Of a stretch of DNA of 64,000 bases, positions 40,627 to 49,603 are shown in pieces (within the stretch, counting starts at the first letter, position 1; the number at the start of each line of letters is the position of its first letter). Both the position numbers and the translations under genes were made by a program. The stretch comes from Collinsella bouchesdurhonensis (GTDB lineage Bacteria > Actinomycetota > Coriobacteriia > Coriobacteriales > Coriobacteriaceae): positions 143,729 through 207,728 of the forward strand of contig NZ_LT699742.1 in assembly GCF_900155365.1 (NCBI RefSeq), read 5' to 3'. A model generated the notes under the pieces. The model ran no database searches. It worked only from the letters and a program-made list of their open reading frames with translations, and was not told where the DNA came from.

Positions 40627-41178
40627 CTAGAACTGAACCTTCGGAGCCTGACGGGACTCGTTGCTGGCTTCAAAGCCCGTGCGGGGCTTGAACTGGAAGA
40701 TGCCGGCAAAGATGACGCCGGGGAACGTTTGGATGGCGTTGTTGTAGTTGAGAACGCAGTCGTTGTAGCCCTGGCGCGCGTAGCTCACCTTGTTCTCGGT
40801 GTCCTCAAGCGTGGCCTGCAGGTGTGCGAAGTTGGCGTTTGCCTTGAGGTCGGGATAGGACTCGGCCACGGCGAAGAGCTGACGCAGGGCGCCGGAAAGA
40901 GCGTTATTGGCTTCCATCTTTTTGTCGGGAGAGTCTGCGGAGACGGTGGCATTGCGGGCGGAGATAACGGCCTCGAGGGTCTCTTTCTCGTGCTTGGCGT
41001 AGCCCTTGACCGTCTCGACCAGATTTGCAATCAGATCGCAGCGGCGCTGGAGTTGCGTGTCGATGTTTTGCCAAGCGTTATCGATGCGATTGCGCAGCGT
41101 AACGAGGTTATTGTAGACGCCAACTATCGCGCAAACGATAGCGATGACGATGATGATGCCAATGACGACCGGAATCAT
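40627..41178 (-). CDS. lemA: LemA-family protein
   Basis: A 183-residue membrane-anchored protein. An N-terminal hydrophobic helix (residues 1-22) precedes the LemA helical bundle, with conserved YNNLVTLRNRIDNAWQNIDTQLQRRCDLIANLVETVKGY and the C-terminal YNNAIQTFPGVIFAGIFQFKPRTGFEA. The family is widespread and its function is unclear. ATG at 41178 (minus strand) follows GGAG by five bases; a longer frame reaching 41337 adds unrelated basic sequence and is rejected. It is a single-gene unit. Confidence 0.85.
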   Translation of the reverse strand: MIPVVIGIIIVIAIVCAIVGVYNNLVTLRNRIDNAWQNIDTQLQRRCDLIANLVETVKGYAKHEKETLEAVISARNATVSADSPDKKMEANNALSGALRQLFAVAESYPDLKANANFAHLQATLEDTENKVSYARQGYNDCVLNYNNAIQTFPGVIFAGIFQFKPRTGFEASNESRQAPKVQF

Positions 41179-41389
41179 GAGTGCTCCGTTTCTGTAATGC
41201 GGCACGGCGAGAAGCATACGATATTGCCGCGCATGACACCCACAGTATACCCGTCGTACAAGTTGAAGCATGCGGCGTTGGCACGTGGCTTTTGTTCGAA
41301 AAAGAGGGGACGCTTGCAAAATCAACGACATGCGCAATTTATCTTACGTGCATAATGGGACCGTAAGCGTTTTTGAAAGGCTGGATCTT

Positions 41390-41962
41390 ATGGATCTTCG
41401 TGTGCAAAAAACCTATCGGGCACTGTTCGCCGCTTTCACCGAATTGCTCGAAGAGCATCGGTTTGAAGACGTTACCGTTGCGATGCTGTGCGATCGGGCT
41501 ATGATTCGCCGCACGACGTTCTATAAGCACTTTGCGGATAAAACGGCCTATTTCTCATTTTATGTCGATAGCCTGTGCTCGAATTTTGTGGAGCGCGTAA
41601 CACGGGAGCAGGCCGCAAAGGCGGCGTCGGTGGACGAACGCCAGGCAATCTTCCAGATGCTGATTGACTTTTTCTTGGAGCACGAGAAGCTTATGGATAA
41701 CGTGCTCACGAGTTCGGTGAGCGCGATGCTCACCTTCAAGATCTGCGAGACGGTTTCGGGCTTGATACGCAGCCGCTATGCTTCTGAGCTCTCTGCCGGC
41801 GAGGATCAACTTGATCTTTTGGACCCCGCCTCCGATTTCATTGCGGGCGGCATCATGCGTCTGATTCGCATGTGGTGGGCAAGTGACGACCGCCGCGAAA
41901 ACGAGGACCATTTCGTGCGCGTCTCTAACGTGCTGGTCACGAGGGTGCTCGAGAATAAATAG
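41390..41962 (+). CDS. TetR-family transcriptional regulator
   Basis: A 190-residue protein. The N-terminal HTH reads KTYRALFAAFTELLEEHRFEDVTVAMLCDRAMIRRTTFYKHFADKTAYF, matching TetR DNA-binding domains of the DhaS/AcrR sort. The C-terminal ligand domain (FLEHEKLMDNVLTSSVSAML...) resembles TetR C-terminal domains found in Firmicutes and Actinobacteria. ATG 41390 lies nine bases after GAAAGG; CATAAT at 41351-41356 is a possible -10 box. Targets are unknown; LemA is divergent and no transporter is adjacent. Confidence 0.8.
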   Translation: MDLRVQKTYRALFAAFTELLEEHRFEDVTVAMLCDRAMIRRTTFYKHFADKTAYFSFYVDSLCSNFVERVTREQAAKAASVDERQAIFQMLIDFFLEHEKLMDNVLTSSVSAMLTFKICETVSGLIRSRYASELSAGEDQLDLLDPASDFIAGGIMRLIRMWWASDDRRENEDHFVRVSNVLVTRVLENK

Positions 41963-42091
41963 GGGGCGTGTTGGCGAGTGTTTGCTGTGGGGCGAGGTGG
42001 CTGTTGGCGAAGGCCGGCGGCCGCTCGGACTGCGTTGTCTGTTGAGTCAAGAATCAAGATGGAAGGCATGCTTGGGGGACGGGGGATGTCT

Positions 42092-42175
42092 AAATTTTGA
42101 GCTGCGCTCAAAATTTACCCGGTCGGCGGCAAGCGCCGACTGCGCTTCGCTAAAAACGCGCCACCGGCGCGTTTT
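42092..42175. repeat. Run of three short perfect hairpins
   Basis: Three compact inverted repeats follow each other: 42092-42102 with 42106-42116 (11 pairs, 3-base loop), 42122-42128 with 42134-42140 (7 pairs) and 42153-42162 with 42166-42175 (10 pairs ending in TTTT). The third looks like a terminator and may serve the TetR gene. Otherwise 41963-42191 contains no gene I can support. Confidence 0.6.
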
Positions 42176-42190
42176 CTTAACGCTGCGCGC

Positions 42191-42222
42191 CCTGTCGGGT
42201 TCGAATCCCCCTCTCCCCGCCA
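42191..42222 (+). repeat. Inverted partial copy of a serine tRNA 3' end
   Basis: On the plus strand this piece holds a T-arm (GGGTTCGAATCCC) and an acceptor end finishing CCGCCA. The last 26 bases (42197-42222) match the 3' end of the adjacent tRNA-Ser on the minus strand (42287-42312) with one mismatch. There is no D-arm or anticodon arm upstream, so it is a fragment, not a tRNA. Such 3' ends are typical integrase attachment remnants. Confidence 0.75.
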
Positions 42223-42286
42223 GCACGTGGTGGTGAGGGGCTTCGTTGGGCAATTATTCTGTTGTTGGAGATTAAAAATAAATGAA

Positions 42287-42377
42287 TGGCGGAGAGAGGG
42301 GGATTCGAACCCCCGGAGCGCTCATCACGCTCAACGGTTTTCAAGACCGCCGCATTAAACCGCTCTGCCATCTCTCC
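42287..42377 (-). tRNA. tRNA-Ser (anticodon UGA)
   Basis: On the minus strand the 91-base sequence begins GGAGAGATGGCAGAGCGG and ends CTCTCTCCGCCA with CCA encoded. The acceptor stem GGAGAGA/TCTCTCC is complete; the anticodon TGA is at 42341-42343; a long variable arm with a GAGCG/CGCTC stem is present, as in serine tRNAs; and the T-arm GGGGGTTCGAATCCCCC is perfect. It lies between an inverted copy of its own 3' end and the tadA fusion gene. Confidence 0.95.
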
Positions 42378-42429
42378 GTAAGGCTTAATGATAGCATCGA
42401 ATTGGGTGGATATCGGCGAAGGGTTCATA

Positions 42430-44175
42430 ATGGCACAGCGACATGAAGATGAGCGTTTTATGCGCGTGGCGCTTGATGAGGCTGCACTTGCTGCCCAGGC
42501 GGGCGAAGTGCCCATTGGGGCGGCGGTGGTCTTTGAGGGGCGCGTAATCGCTAGGGCGCATAATCGGCGCGAACTCGACAAAGACCCTTCCGCCCATGCG
42601 GAGTTCCTCGCGTTGCTTGAGGCGGCGCGCGTCCTTGGGCGATGGCGCCTTACGGGTTGTACCGTCTACGTGACACTTGAGCCGTGCCTTATGTGCGCAG
42701 GGCTTATGGTCAATTCTCGCATCGATCGTTGCGTCTTTAGCGCGCCCGATCCCAAGGGCGGCGCCGTGGGGAGCTTGTATGACCTAAGTCGCGACAATCG
42801 TCTCAATCATGGCTTTGAAGTGACATCGGGCGTGCTTCAGGATGAGTGTTCCAAGCTGCTGCAGGGCTTTTTTTCTCAGCTGCGTGACGGCACGCGTGCC
42901 AGCGCATTGAGTCGCGAGGAGGCTCCGCTGCCGTGCTGCTGCTCGAATGCCGATGAGGCACAGCTGGGACCGCGCGTGCTCCTTGCAATCGATTCCTTTA
43001 AAGGCTGCGCCACAAGCGCGCAGATTGAAGACTGGGTTGAGGAGGGCGTTCTCCATGCCGCTCCGGGTGCGCAGGTAGAGAAGATTGCCATAGCCGACGG
43101 CGGCGAGGGAACGTGCGAGGCTGCCCATCGTTCTTTTGGCGGTGAATTGGTAGAGACTAAGGTCGAGGGCCCCCTGGGTTCTTTGTGCCAGGCTCGCTAC
43201 CTCTTTGTCGATGATGGGGGCACGACAGGACCGTTTGCTGTGATTGAGCTGGCCCAGGCAGATGGCATTACGCAATCTTCTTGCACATACGATGCTGCCC
43301 TCGACGCCTCTACTTTTGGCGTGGGGCAGTTGATTGTCCACGCTCTGGACCGTGGCGCAACGTCTCTCTACATCGGTTTAGGGGGGAGCGCCTCTACCGA
43401 TGGCGGTGCGGGCCTGCTCATGGCTCTTGGAGCGCGCCTGTTCGACGAAGCCGGCGGGCAAATTGGCCGCGGGCTTCATGGCCTTGAGAACTTGGCTTCA
43501 ATCGATCTTTCGCCGGCACTTGAGCGCCTGAGGAATGTCTCGGTATCGATATTGAATGACGTGACGAACCCGCTGGTGGGGGCTCGTGGCGCGGCGCGAA
43601 TCTTTGGGCCGCAGAAAGGCTTATGCGCGCAGGGCGCTCCTGCCGATGCCCTCGATCTGGCAGATGCCAATCTGGTCCGCTACGGCAGGCTTCTCACGCA
43701 GGCGCGTGATGCGCACGATGGTGGCGCCCTGCAGGTGGGCGAGCCGGGCGCTCGTCCTCGCTCGCTCATGGCGGTTCCCGGTGCGGGTGCTGCCGGTGGC
43801 ACAGGCGCCGCGCTTCTCGCGCTGGGCGCGCGCATGTCCTCGGGTATCGAGACGATGCTCGACCTTGTTGGGTTTGATGAAGCGGCGGCTCATGCCAATT
43901 TGATCATCACCGGAGAGGGCAACCTGGACAACCAGACGGCTGCCGGGAAGGCTCCTGTCGGCGTGGCCAAGCGAGCTAAAGCGGCAGGAAAGCCTGTAGT
44001 CGCGATTGTTGGAGGTAGGGCCAACGACATCGATGAGGTATATCGCGCCGGTATCGACCTCGTAGTTCCTCTTGTGCCCCGTCCGCTTGCGCTGGAGTGT
44101 GCCCTCGACCCTGCTGTTGCTCGCGAGAATGCGCGCATCGCAGGCGACGCCGCTATTCGCGCTTATCTGTTGTAG
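42430..44175 (+). CDS. tRNA adenosine deaminase fused to glycerate kinase
   Basis: A 581-residue two-domain protein. Residues 1-152 are TadA: HAE at 56-58 (zinc His and catalytic Glu) and PCLMC at 85-89 (zinc Cys pair), which should convert A34 of tRNA-Arg to inosine. A linker (153-181, with three Cys in a row) leads to a complete glycerate 2-kinase of the GlxK/GarK family (182-581): LLAIDSFKG, IADGGEGT, YIGLGGSASTDGGAGLLMALG and ITGEGNLDNQT. The two activities are unrelated. The frame is unbroken with GAAGGG six bases before ATG 42430. An assembly error removing a stop is possible but unlikely. Confidence 0.85.
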   Translation: MAQRHEDERFMRVALDEAALAAQAGEVPIGAAVVFEGRVIARAHNRRELDKDPSAHAEFLALLEAARVLGRWRLTGCTVYVTLEPCLMCAGLMVNSRIDRCVFSAPDPKGGAVGSLYDLSRDNRLNHGFEVTSGVLQDECSKLLQGFFSQLRDGTRASALSREEAPLPCCCSNADEAQLGPRVLLAIDSFKGCATSAQIEDWVEEGVLHAAPGAQVEKIAIADGGEGTCEAAHRSFGGELVETKVEGPLGSLCQARYLFVDDGGTTGPFAVIELAQADGITQSSCTYDAALDASTFGVGQLIVHALDRGATSLYIGLGGSASTDGGAGLLMALGARLFDEAGGQIGRGLHGLENLASIDLSPALERLRNVSVSILNDVTNPLVGARGAARIFGPQKGLCAQGAPADALDLADANLVRYGRLLTQARDAHDGGALQVGEPGARPRSLMAVPGAGAAGGTGAALLALGARMSSGIETMLDLVGFDEAAAHANLIITGEGNLDNQTAAGKAPVGVAKRAKAAGKPVVAIVGGRANDIDEVYRAGIDLVVPLVPRPLALECALDPAVARENARIAGDAAIRAYLL

Positions 44176-44261
44176 CCTGCCTGTCGTCTGCATTTGCGAC
44201 GGCGCAGCGCGTCCGAGGTGCTACGATGCATGTCATTTGATGAGCAGAAGAAAGGTTCAGC

Positions 44262-45506
44262 ATGTCTTCTCAGCATGTTACATATGATTTCGATCGCCCG
44301 ATTGACCGTCGCCACGACGCTTGTAGCTATTCGCAAAAGTGGAGCTGTGCCGAAGCTCTTGCTCAGCGTCTGGGCGTCAAAGAGATTACCGACAATCATA
44401 TCGCCCTCTTTACGGCAGATATGGACCTGCGCTGTGCGCAGCCCATCCTCGATGCCCTGCACGCTACCGTAGACCATGGCATTTTTGGCTACTCCACCCT
44501 TGACGGCTGCAGCGCATACACGGATGCCATTCACGGCTGGTTTGAGCGCCATGACAGGTGGGACGTTGACTGTGATCTTATGTCGCTCAGCGCGGGCACC
44601 GTTAAGGCGCTCGACGTTTGCGTCCAGGCGTTCACAAAGCCTGGCGATGGGATTATCATTCAGCGTCCGGTCTACCCGCCGTTCATGCATGTTGTCGAGG
44701 ACAACGACCGCATGATTTTGAACAACCAGCTCATTCGCCATACCGCCAAGGATCCTGAGGGCGACCTTTACTACTCTATCGATTTCGACAATCTGGAGGA
44801 GCTCGCCGCGCGTCCCGAAGCAAAGATGTTTATCCTTTGCAACCCGCATAATCCGGTCGGCCGCGTGTGGTCTGTCGAAGAACTCGAGCGTATGGCCCAG
44901 ATCTGCATGAAGCACGATGTGCTGATTGTTGCCGACGAAATTCATGGCGACCTAGTGTGCGAGGGCATAACGATGCATCACATGGCGCAGGTGGCGCCTG
45001 AGGCTCGCGTGATAACCTGCACGGCGGTGAACAAGACATTCAACCTTGCCGGCCTTGCCGCAACCAATGTGTTTTTTAGCAATGCACAGGACAAGGCATG
45101 TTTTGAGGAGACTCGCGGCTTTGTTGAGCCGAACCCCTTTGCCATTAGTGCGGTAATCGCGGCGTACAACGAGGGCGACGACTGGTATGAGCAGGTAAAA
45201 GCCTATATCGAGGCCAACTTTGATACCGTGATCGCATACTTTGCCGACCATCTTCCCGACGTTGGCGTGCGTCGTCCCGAGGGCACCTATATCCTTTGGT
45301 TCGATTTTGAGGCCCGCTGCCGCAAGCTTGGTATCGATGGCACCGAGCTACACCGTCGCATCTACGACGAAGCCCAAGTGCTACTGCAGGATGGAGGCAA
45401 TTTTGATCCCGACGGTGGCGAGTTCTTCCAGCGCATGTGCGTTCCCACGCCACGCACCATGTTGCTCGATGCCTGCGAGCGCATTGCGCGCGTGCTTGCG
45501 GAGTAA
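44262..45506 (+). CDS. PatB/MalY-type PLP-dependent C-S lyase or aminotransferase
   Basis: A 414-residue fold type I enzyme. Landmarks: ADMDLRCAQPILDALHATVDHGIFGYST at the N-terminus, CNPHNPVGRVWSVEEL, VADEIHGDLV (PLP Asp) and TAVNKTFNLAGL (PLP Lys). The MDF-type ADMD motif and the EIHGDL segment mark the MalY/PatB subgroup, which cleaves cystathionine or cysteine to release thiols, pyruvate and ammonia. GAAAGG precedes the ATG. The neighbours do not narrow the substrate, so an aminotransferase role is not excluded. Confidence 0.82.
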   Translation: MSSQHVTYDFDRPIDRRHDACSYSQKWSCAEALAQRLGVKEITDNHIALFTADMDLRCAQPILDALHATVDHGIFGYSTLDGCSAYTDAIHGWFERHDRWDVDCDLMSLSAGTVKALDVCVQAFTKPGDGIIIQRPVYPPFMHVVEDNDRMILNNQLIRHTAKDPEGDLYYSIDFDNLEELAARPEAKMFILCNPHNPVGRVWSVEELERMAQICMKHDVLIVADEIHGDLVCEGITMHHMAQVAPEARVITCTAVNKTFNLAGLAATNVFFSNAQDKACFEETRGFVEPNPFAISAVIAAYNEGDDWYEQVKAYIEANFDTVIAYFADHLPDVGVRRPEGTYILWFDFEARCRKLGIDGTELHRRIYDEAQVLLQDGGNFDPDGGEFFQRMCVPTPRTMLLDACERIARVLAE

Positions 45507-45582
45507 CTTTTTCTTCCGTCTCGCGTGCCTCTCGTGAAGATATGGACGCGAGGCGGGGGAGCGGCTACTATATAACAACAGC

Positions 45583-45702
45583 GCCGTGCGCGCTCGATGG
45601 GTTCGGATGACGATATGTTCCGAATCTGGTCAGGTCCGGGAGGAAGCAGCCATAAGGAGCCTCTGACGGGCATCCGGATCCATCGAGCGCATACGGCTTT
45701 TT
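45583..45702 (+). ncRNA. ffs: Signal recognition particle RNA, small bacterial type
   Basis: The apical conserved core GGTCAGGTCCGGGAGGAAGC followed by AGCCATAAGGAG (45628-45659) is the SRP RNA tetraloop and symmetric-loop region that binds Ffh. A long closing helix pairs 45583-45600 with 45680-45697 (GCGCTCGATGG with CCATCGAGCGC). Transcription likely begins near 45580 after TATA-rich sequence at 45567-45574 and ends at the T-run 45698-45703. The remainder of 45703-45883 shows no gene. Confidence 0.93.
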
Positions 45703-45883
45703 TCATGCCGAGAGGCCCTTTTTCGCAAGCGGCATAAGGCACATCTTTCTTTACCGCCGGTTTACCTAATTGTTCTATCATGACCTCGTGAGCCATCGCG
45801 CAAGTCCGCAGCGCTGTTGGTGTTCGCTGCTTGCCGCATGTCGGCGGGCCATGTTGTCGTGAAACGAAAGGGAAGCGCTGCGC

Positions 45884-47674
45884 ATGCTTGAGCTGCTTAG
45901 ACGTTATTCCGGGCCGTATCGAAAGTACTTTGTCGTTGGCCCTGCCTGCAAGTTGATCGAAGTCTTGTTCGATCTGTTAACGCCTCTTGTCATCGCCCGC
46001 ATGATCGATCGCGGCGTGGGCGCGCGCGACGTTCACGTTGTGGTCATGTACGGTTTGCTGCTGGTTGCAATGGCTGCCTTGGGTATTCTGTTCACACTTG
46101 TATGCCAGAAGATGGCCGCGCTCGCGTCGCAGGGTATGGGAACGGCGATTCGCGGAGAGCTTTACGAGCATATCAACGAACTCTCCTACGCCGAGCTCGA
46201 TCGCTTTGGCACGCCCTCGCTCATCACGCGTATTACCAACGACGTTAACCAAGTGCAGCTTGCCGTGGCCTTGGGCGTGCGCCAGCTGATTCGCTGGCCG
46301 TTTTTGGCAATTGGCTCCATGGTCGCAGCGCTGCTTATCGACGTGAAGCTCGGGGCTATCTTCCTTGTTTCCACGCCGCTCATTGGTATTGTCTTTTGGG
46401 TTGTGATGGCGCGTTGCGTGCCGTATTTCAAGCAGATGCAGCAAAAACTCGACCGCATTGCGCTTATCTGTCGTGAAGGGCTTTCGGGCGCGCGCGTGGT
46501 ACGAGCTTTTGTACGCGAGGAGCACGAACGCAAGCGCTTTCATGAGGCTGCTGCCGATCAGGCGCACACGGCGATTGCTGTGGGGCGCCTGTCCTCGACG
46601 CTTAACCCCGTGACGTTTTTGGTGATGAACCTGGCTGTTTGCGCCATCCTGTGGGCTGGCGGTGTCCAGGTGAACGTGGGAAATCTCTCACAGGGCCAAG
46701 TCATCGCCTTCGTAAACTACATGACGCAGACGCTGCTCTCCATCGTATATGTGGCAAATCTCGTGGTGGTCTTCACCAAAGCGAGCGCTTCGGCTTCCCG
46801 CGTCAATGAGGTGCTCCATGCGTGCCCGAGCATTACCGATGCGGGCAATGAGTTGGTGGAGCTGCCCTGCGCATCCGAGGCGGCGGGCATGCCGGCTCTA
46901 GAATTCGATCAGGCGTCATTTGCTTTTGGTGAGGGCGCTGCTGCCGCCGTGGACGGCGTGACACTTGGCCTGCCGATCGGCGGGACGCTTGGCATTATCG
47001 GCGGTACGGGTTCGGGCAAATCGACCATGGTCTCGCTTGTGCCGCGTCTGTACGACACGACTACGGGCGCTGTGCGCGTAATGGGCAAGGATGTACGCGC
47101 ATGGCCGCTTGAGCAATTGCGCCATGTGGTGGGCGTTGTTCCGCAGCGCGCTTCGCTTGTTACGGGAACCATTCGTTCCAATTTGCAGTGGCGCGATGCC
47201 AAGGCTTCGGATGAGGGTCTATGGCAGGCGCTCGAGGTAGCGCAGGCAGCCGAGTTTGTGCGCAAACTGCCCCAAGGGCTCGATAGTCCGGTGGAGGCGG
47301 GTGGCAAGAACTTCTCGGGCGGTCAGCGCCAGCGTTTGACCATTGCTCGCGCCCTTGTGGGCAACCCGCTCATTCTCATCATGGACGATTCCGCTTCGGC
47401 GCTTGATTTTAAGACCGATGCTGCCTTGCGCCGTGCGGTGAAGCGTCGCAGCGAGGAGGGGCGTGCGAGCGGAGGGTTGCCACTCACGACGGTTATCGTT
47501 TCGCAGCGCGTTTCCACGGTGCGTGGCGCCGACATGATCTGCGTGCTGAGTCACGGTGCCGTGGCGGGCTTGGGTACGCACGACGAGCTGTTCGAAACCT
47601 GTGAACTCTATCGCGAGATCTGCCTTTCGCAGTTCAAGCACGACGAATCCGCATCCGTAAAGGGGGTGTGTTAG
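45884..47674 (+). CDS. ABC exporter subunit with degenerate catalytic site
   Basis: A 596-residue half-transporter: six-helix type I exporter domain (1 to about 310) and ATPase domain. Walker A is GGTGSGKST and the signature FSGGQRQRL is normal, but Walker B ends in IMDDSASAL (Asp replaces the catalytic Glu) and the H-loop reads SQR instead of AHR. This is the usual picture for the non-hydrolysing half of heterodimeric exporters, with the partner encoded immediately after. Substrate unknown; drugs, lipids or peptides are typical. The stop TAG is directly followed by the next ATG. Confidence 0.88.
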   Translation: MLELLRRYSGPYRKYFVVGPACKLIEVLFDLLTPLVIARMIDRGVGARDVHVVVMYGLLLVAMAALGILFTLVCQKMAALASQGMGTAIRGELYEHINELSYAELDRFGTPSLITRITNDVNQVQLAVALGVRQLIRWPFLAIGSMVAALLIDVKLGAIFLVSTPLIGIVFWVVMARCVPYFKQMQQKLDRIALICREGLSGARVVRAFVREEHERKRFHEAAADQAHTAIAVGRLSSTLNPVTFLVMNLAVCAILWAGGVQVNVGNLSQGQVIAFVNYMTQTLLSIVYVANLVVVFTKASASASRVNEVLHACPSITDAGNELVELPCASEAAGMPALEFDQASFAFGEGAAAAVDGVTLGLPIGGTLGIIGGTGSGKSTMVSLVPRLYDTTTGAVRVMGKDVRAWPLEQLRHVVGVVPQRASLVTGTIRSNLQWRDAKASDEGLWQALEVAQAAEFVRKLPQGLDSPVEAGGKNFSGGQRQRLTIARALVGNPLILIMDDSASALDFKTDAALRRAVKRRSEEGRASGGLPLTTVIVSQRVSTVRGADMICVLSHGAVAGLGTHDELFETCELYREICLSQFKHDESASVKGVC

Positions 47675-49531
47675 ATGAATCCTTATGCATCTACCGGTTC
47701 GGTCGCGACGGTGACCGCGAGCGTTTCGGGCAACGACAATCTCAATAATCTGGGAGGGCCCAAGCGCAACGTCCCTCTCATGCCGGCGGGCAAGGTTACG
47801 CGTCGCTTGCTTTCCTATGTGCGCCCTCACATGGCGTCGTTTATCATCTCGTTTGTATCGGCGGCCATCTCCGTGACGCTGCAGCTCTATACACCTATCC
47901 TGATCGGCCAGGGTATCGACTGTATCGTAGGCGCGGGCAAGGTGGACTTTGCCGCGCTCGCCCCAATCATCGTTAAGCTTGCCATCGTGGTGGTGCTCGC
48001 TGCTGTTTTCCAGTGGATCCAAGGTTATTGCGTAAATCGCCTTTCCTACGAAACGGTGCGCGACATGCGTATGGAGGCGTCCGATAAGCTTTCGCACATG
48101 CCTCTTTCGTTCATCGATTCGCATGCACATGGTGACCTTATCAGCCGTGTGGTAAACGACGTTGACCAGGTGGGCGACGGTCTGCTCCAAGGTTTTACCC
48201 AGCTGTTTACCGGCGTGGTGACTATTGTGGGCACCCTGGTGTTTATGCTATCCATCTCGGTTCCCATGGCCATCGTGGTAGTGCTCGTGACACCGTTGTC
48301 CATTTTTGCGGCGGGGCTTATCGCCAAACTTTCCAACAAGAGCTTTGCAGCTCAGCAGAGCATCCAGGGCCAGCTTGGCGGACATATCGAGGAGTATGTG
48401 GGCGAGCAAAAGCTGGTAGACGCATTTGCCTATGGCTCGCATGCAAAACAGCGCTTTGATGAGCTTAACGCGCGGCTGTATACGGCGGGCGAGCACGCAC
48501 AGTTTATGAGTTCGCTTTCGAACCCTGGGACGCGTTTCATCAACAACATCATCTATGCGGTGGTGGCGGTAATTGGTTGCGCGGGCGTTATCACCGGCGT
48601 GCCGGCGCGGCTGACGGTGGGCCAGGTTCAGACATTTTTGAGCTATGCGAACCAGTACACGAAGCCGTTCAACGAAGTGACGAGTGTCATTACGCAGATC
48701 CAGACGGCATATGCCTCCGCGCGTCGTGTGTTTTCGCTGCTTGATGCTGGCGAGGAGATACCGGATGCTGCCGGTGTCGCAGAGCTTGTGGAGCCGCGCG
48801 GTGAAGTCCAATTCAAGCATGTCGACTTTTCCTACGTACCCGACCGCAAGCTCTTGCAGGACATTTGCATCGATGCCCAGCCCGGACGTCGCTTTGCTTT
48901 GGTCGGTCCCACGGGATGCGGCAAGACGACGCTTATCAACTTGTTGCTGCGCTTTTACGATATCGACGCTGGCGAGATTGCTGTGGACGGGCGTTCTTCG
49001 CGCGAGTATACACGCGCGAGCCTGCGTCGCAGCTTTGGCATGGTCTTGCAGGATAGCTGGCTATTTGAGGGGACGGTACACGAGAACATCGCGTACGGTC
49101 GTGCAGATGCCACACGCGAGCAGGTGATCGAGGCGGCACGTCGAGCGCATGCCGACAAGTTTATCCGACAGCTGCCGCAAGGGTATGACACCATGATCGG
49201 TGAGGATGGCGGCACGTTTAGCCAAGGCCAAAAGCAGCTTTTGTGCATCGCGCGCGTGATGCTCACCAATCCGGCGATTCTCTTGTTGGACGAGGCGACC
49301 TCGAGTATCGATACCCGTACCGAGCTGCAGGTTCAGGAGGCGTTTGATGAGCTTATGGCCGGGCGCACCAGCTTTGTGGTTGCGCATCGTTTGAGTACCA
49401 TCCGTAACGCGGACTGCATTCTTGTTATGCGCGATGGCCAGATTATCGAGCGCGGCACGCACGAGGAGCTGCTTGCCGCCGATGGATTCTATGCCGGCCT
49501 GTATAACAGTCAGTGGGCCGTGGAGGAGTAA
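47675..49531 (+). CDS. ABC exporter subunit, catalytically intact partner
   Basis: A 618-residue half-transporter with a short N-terminal extension, six membrane helices and an ATPase domain: Walker A GPTGCGKTT, signature FSQGQKQLL, Walker B LLLDEATSS with catalytic Glu, and H-loop AHRLSTI. In a heterodimer with the preceding product it would supply the one fully active ATP site. The FSQGQ signature paired with an FSGGQ partner is typical of YfiBC/LmrCD-like pairs. The two genes abut with no gap and are co-translated. Confidence 0.9.
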   Translation: MNPYASTGSVATVTASVSGNDNLNNLGGPKRNVPLMPAGKVTRRLLSYVRPHMASFIISFVSAAISVTLQLYTPILIGQGIDCIVGAGKVDFAALAPIIVKLAIVVVLAAVFQWIQGYCVNRLSYETVRDMRMEASDKLSHMPLSFIDSHAHGDLISRVVNDVDQVGDGLLQGFTQLFTGVVTIVGTLVFMLSISVPMAIVVVLVTPLSIFAAGLIAKLSNKSFAAQQSIQGQLGGHIEEYVGEQKLVDAFAYGSHAKQRFDELNARLYTAGEHAQFMSSLSNPGTRFINNIIYAVVAVIGCAGVITGVPARLTVGQVQTFLSYANQYTKPFNEVTSVITQIQTAYASARRVFSLLDAGEEIPDAAGVAELVEPRGEVQFKHVDFSYVPDRKLLQDICIDAQPGRRFALVGPTGCGKTTLINLLLRFYDIDAGEIAVDGRSSREYTRASLRRSFGMVLQDSWLFEGTVHENIAYGRADATREQVIEAARRAHADKFIRQLPQGYDTMIGEDGGTFSQGQKQLLCIARVMLTNPAILLLDEATSSIDTRTELQVQEAFDELMAGRTSFVVAHRLSTIRNADCILVMRDGQIIERGTHEELLAADGFYAGLYNSQWAVEE

Positions 49532-49563
49532 GGGAAGGGCTACGGGGCAACATCTAAGTTTGC

Positions 49564-49585
49564 TATACTTGTATTACGTAATACA
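49564..49585 (+). promoter_or_regulatory. Toxin-antitoxin promoter with 16-base palindrome
   Basis: TATACT (49564-49569) is a -10 box, immediately followed by the perfect palindrome TGTATTACGTAATACA (49570-49585). An operator at the transcription start fits autoregulation by the ribbon-helix-helix antitoxin encoded at 49604. Confidence 0.65.
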
Positions 49586-49603
49586 TGTTGACGGGAGACT
49601 GCG

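Noticed and set aside
42130-42222. Complete second tRNA-Ser on the plus strand
   Set aside because: Only the T-arm and acceptor 3' strand are present; no 5' acceptor strand, D-arm or anticodon arm can be found upstream.
45884-49531. Inactivated ABC exporter
   Set aside because: The Walker B Asp and Gln H-loop in the first subunit look like mutations but are the usual pattern of a heterodimeric exporter with one degenerate site.
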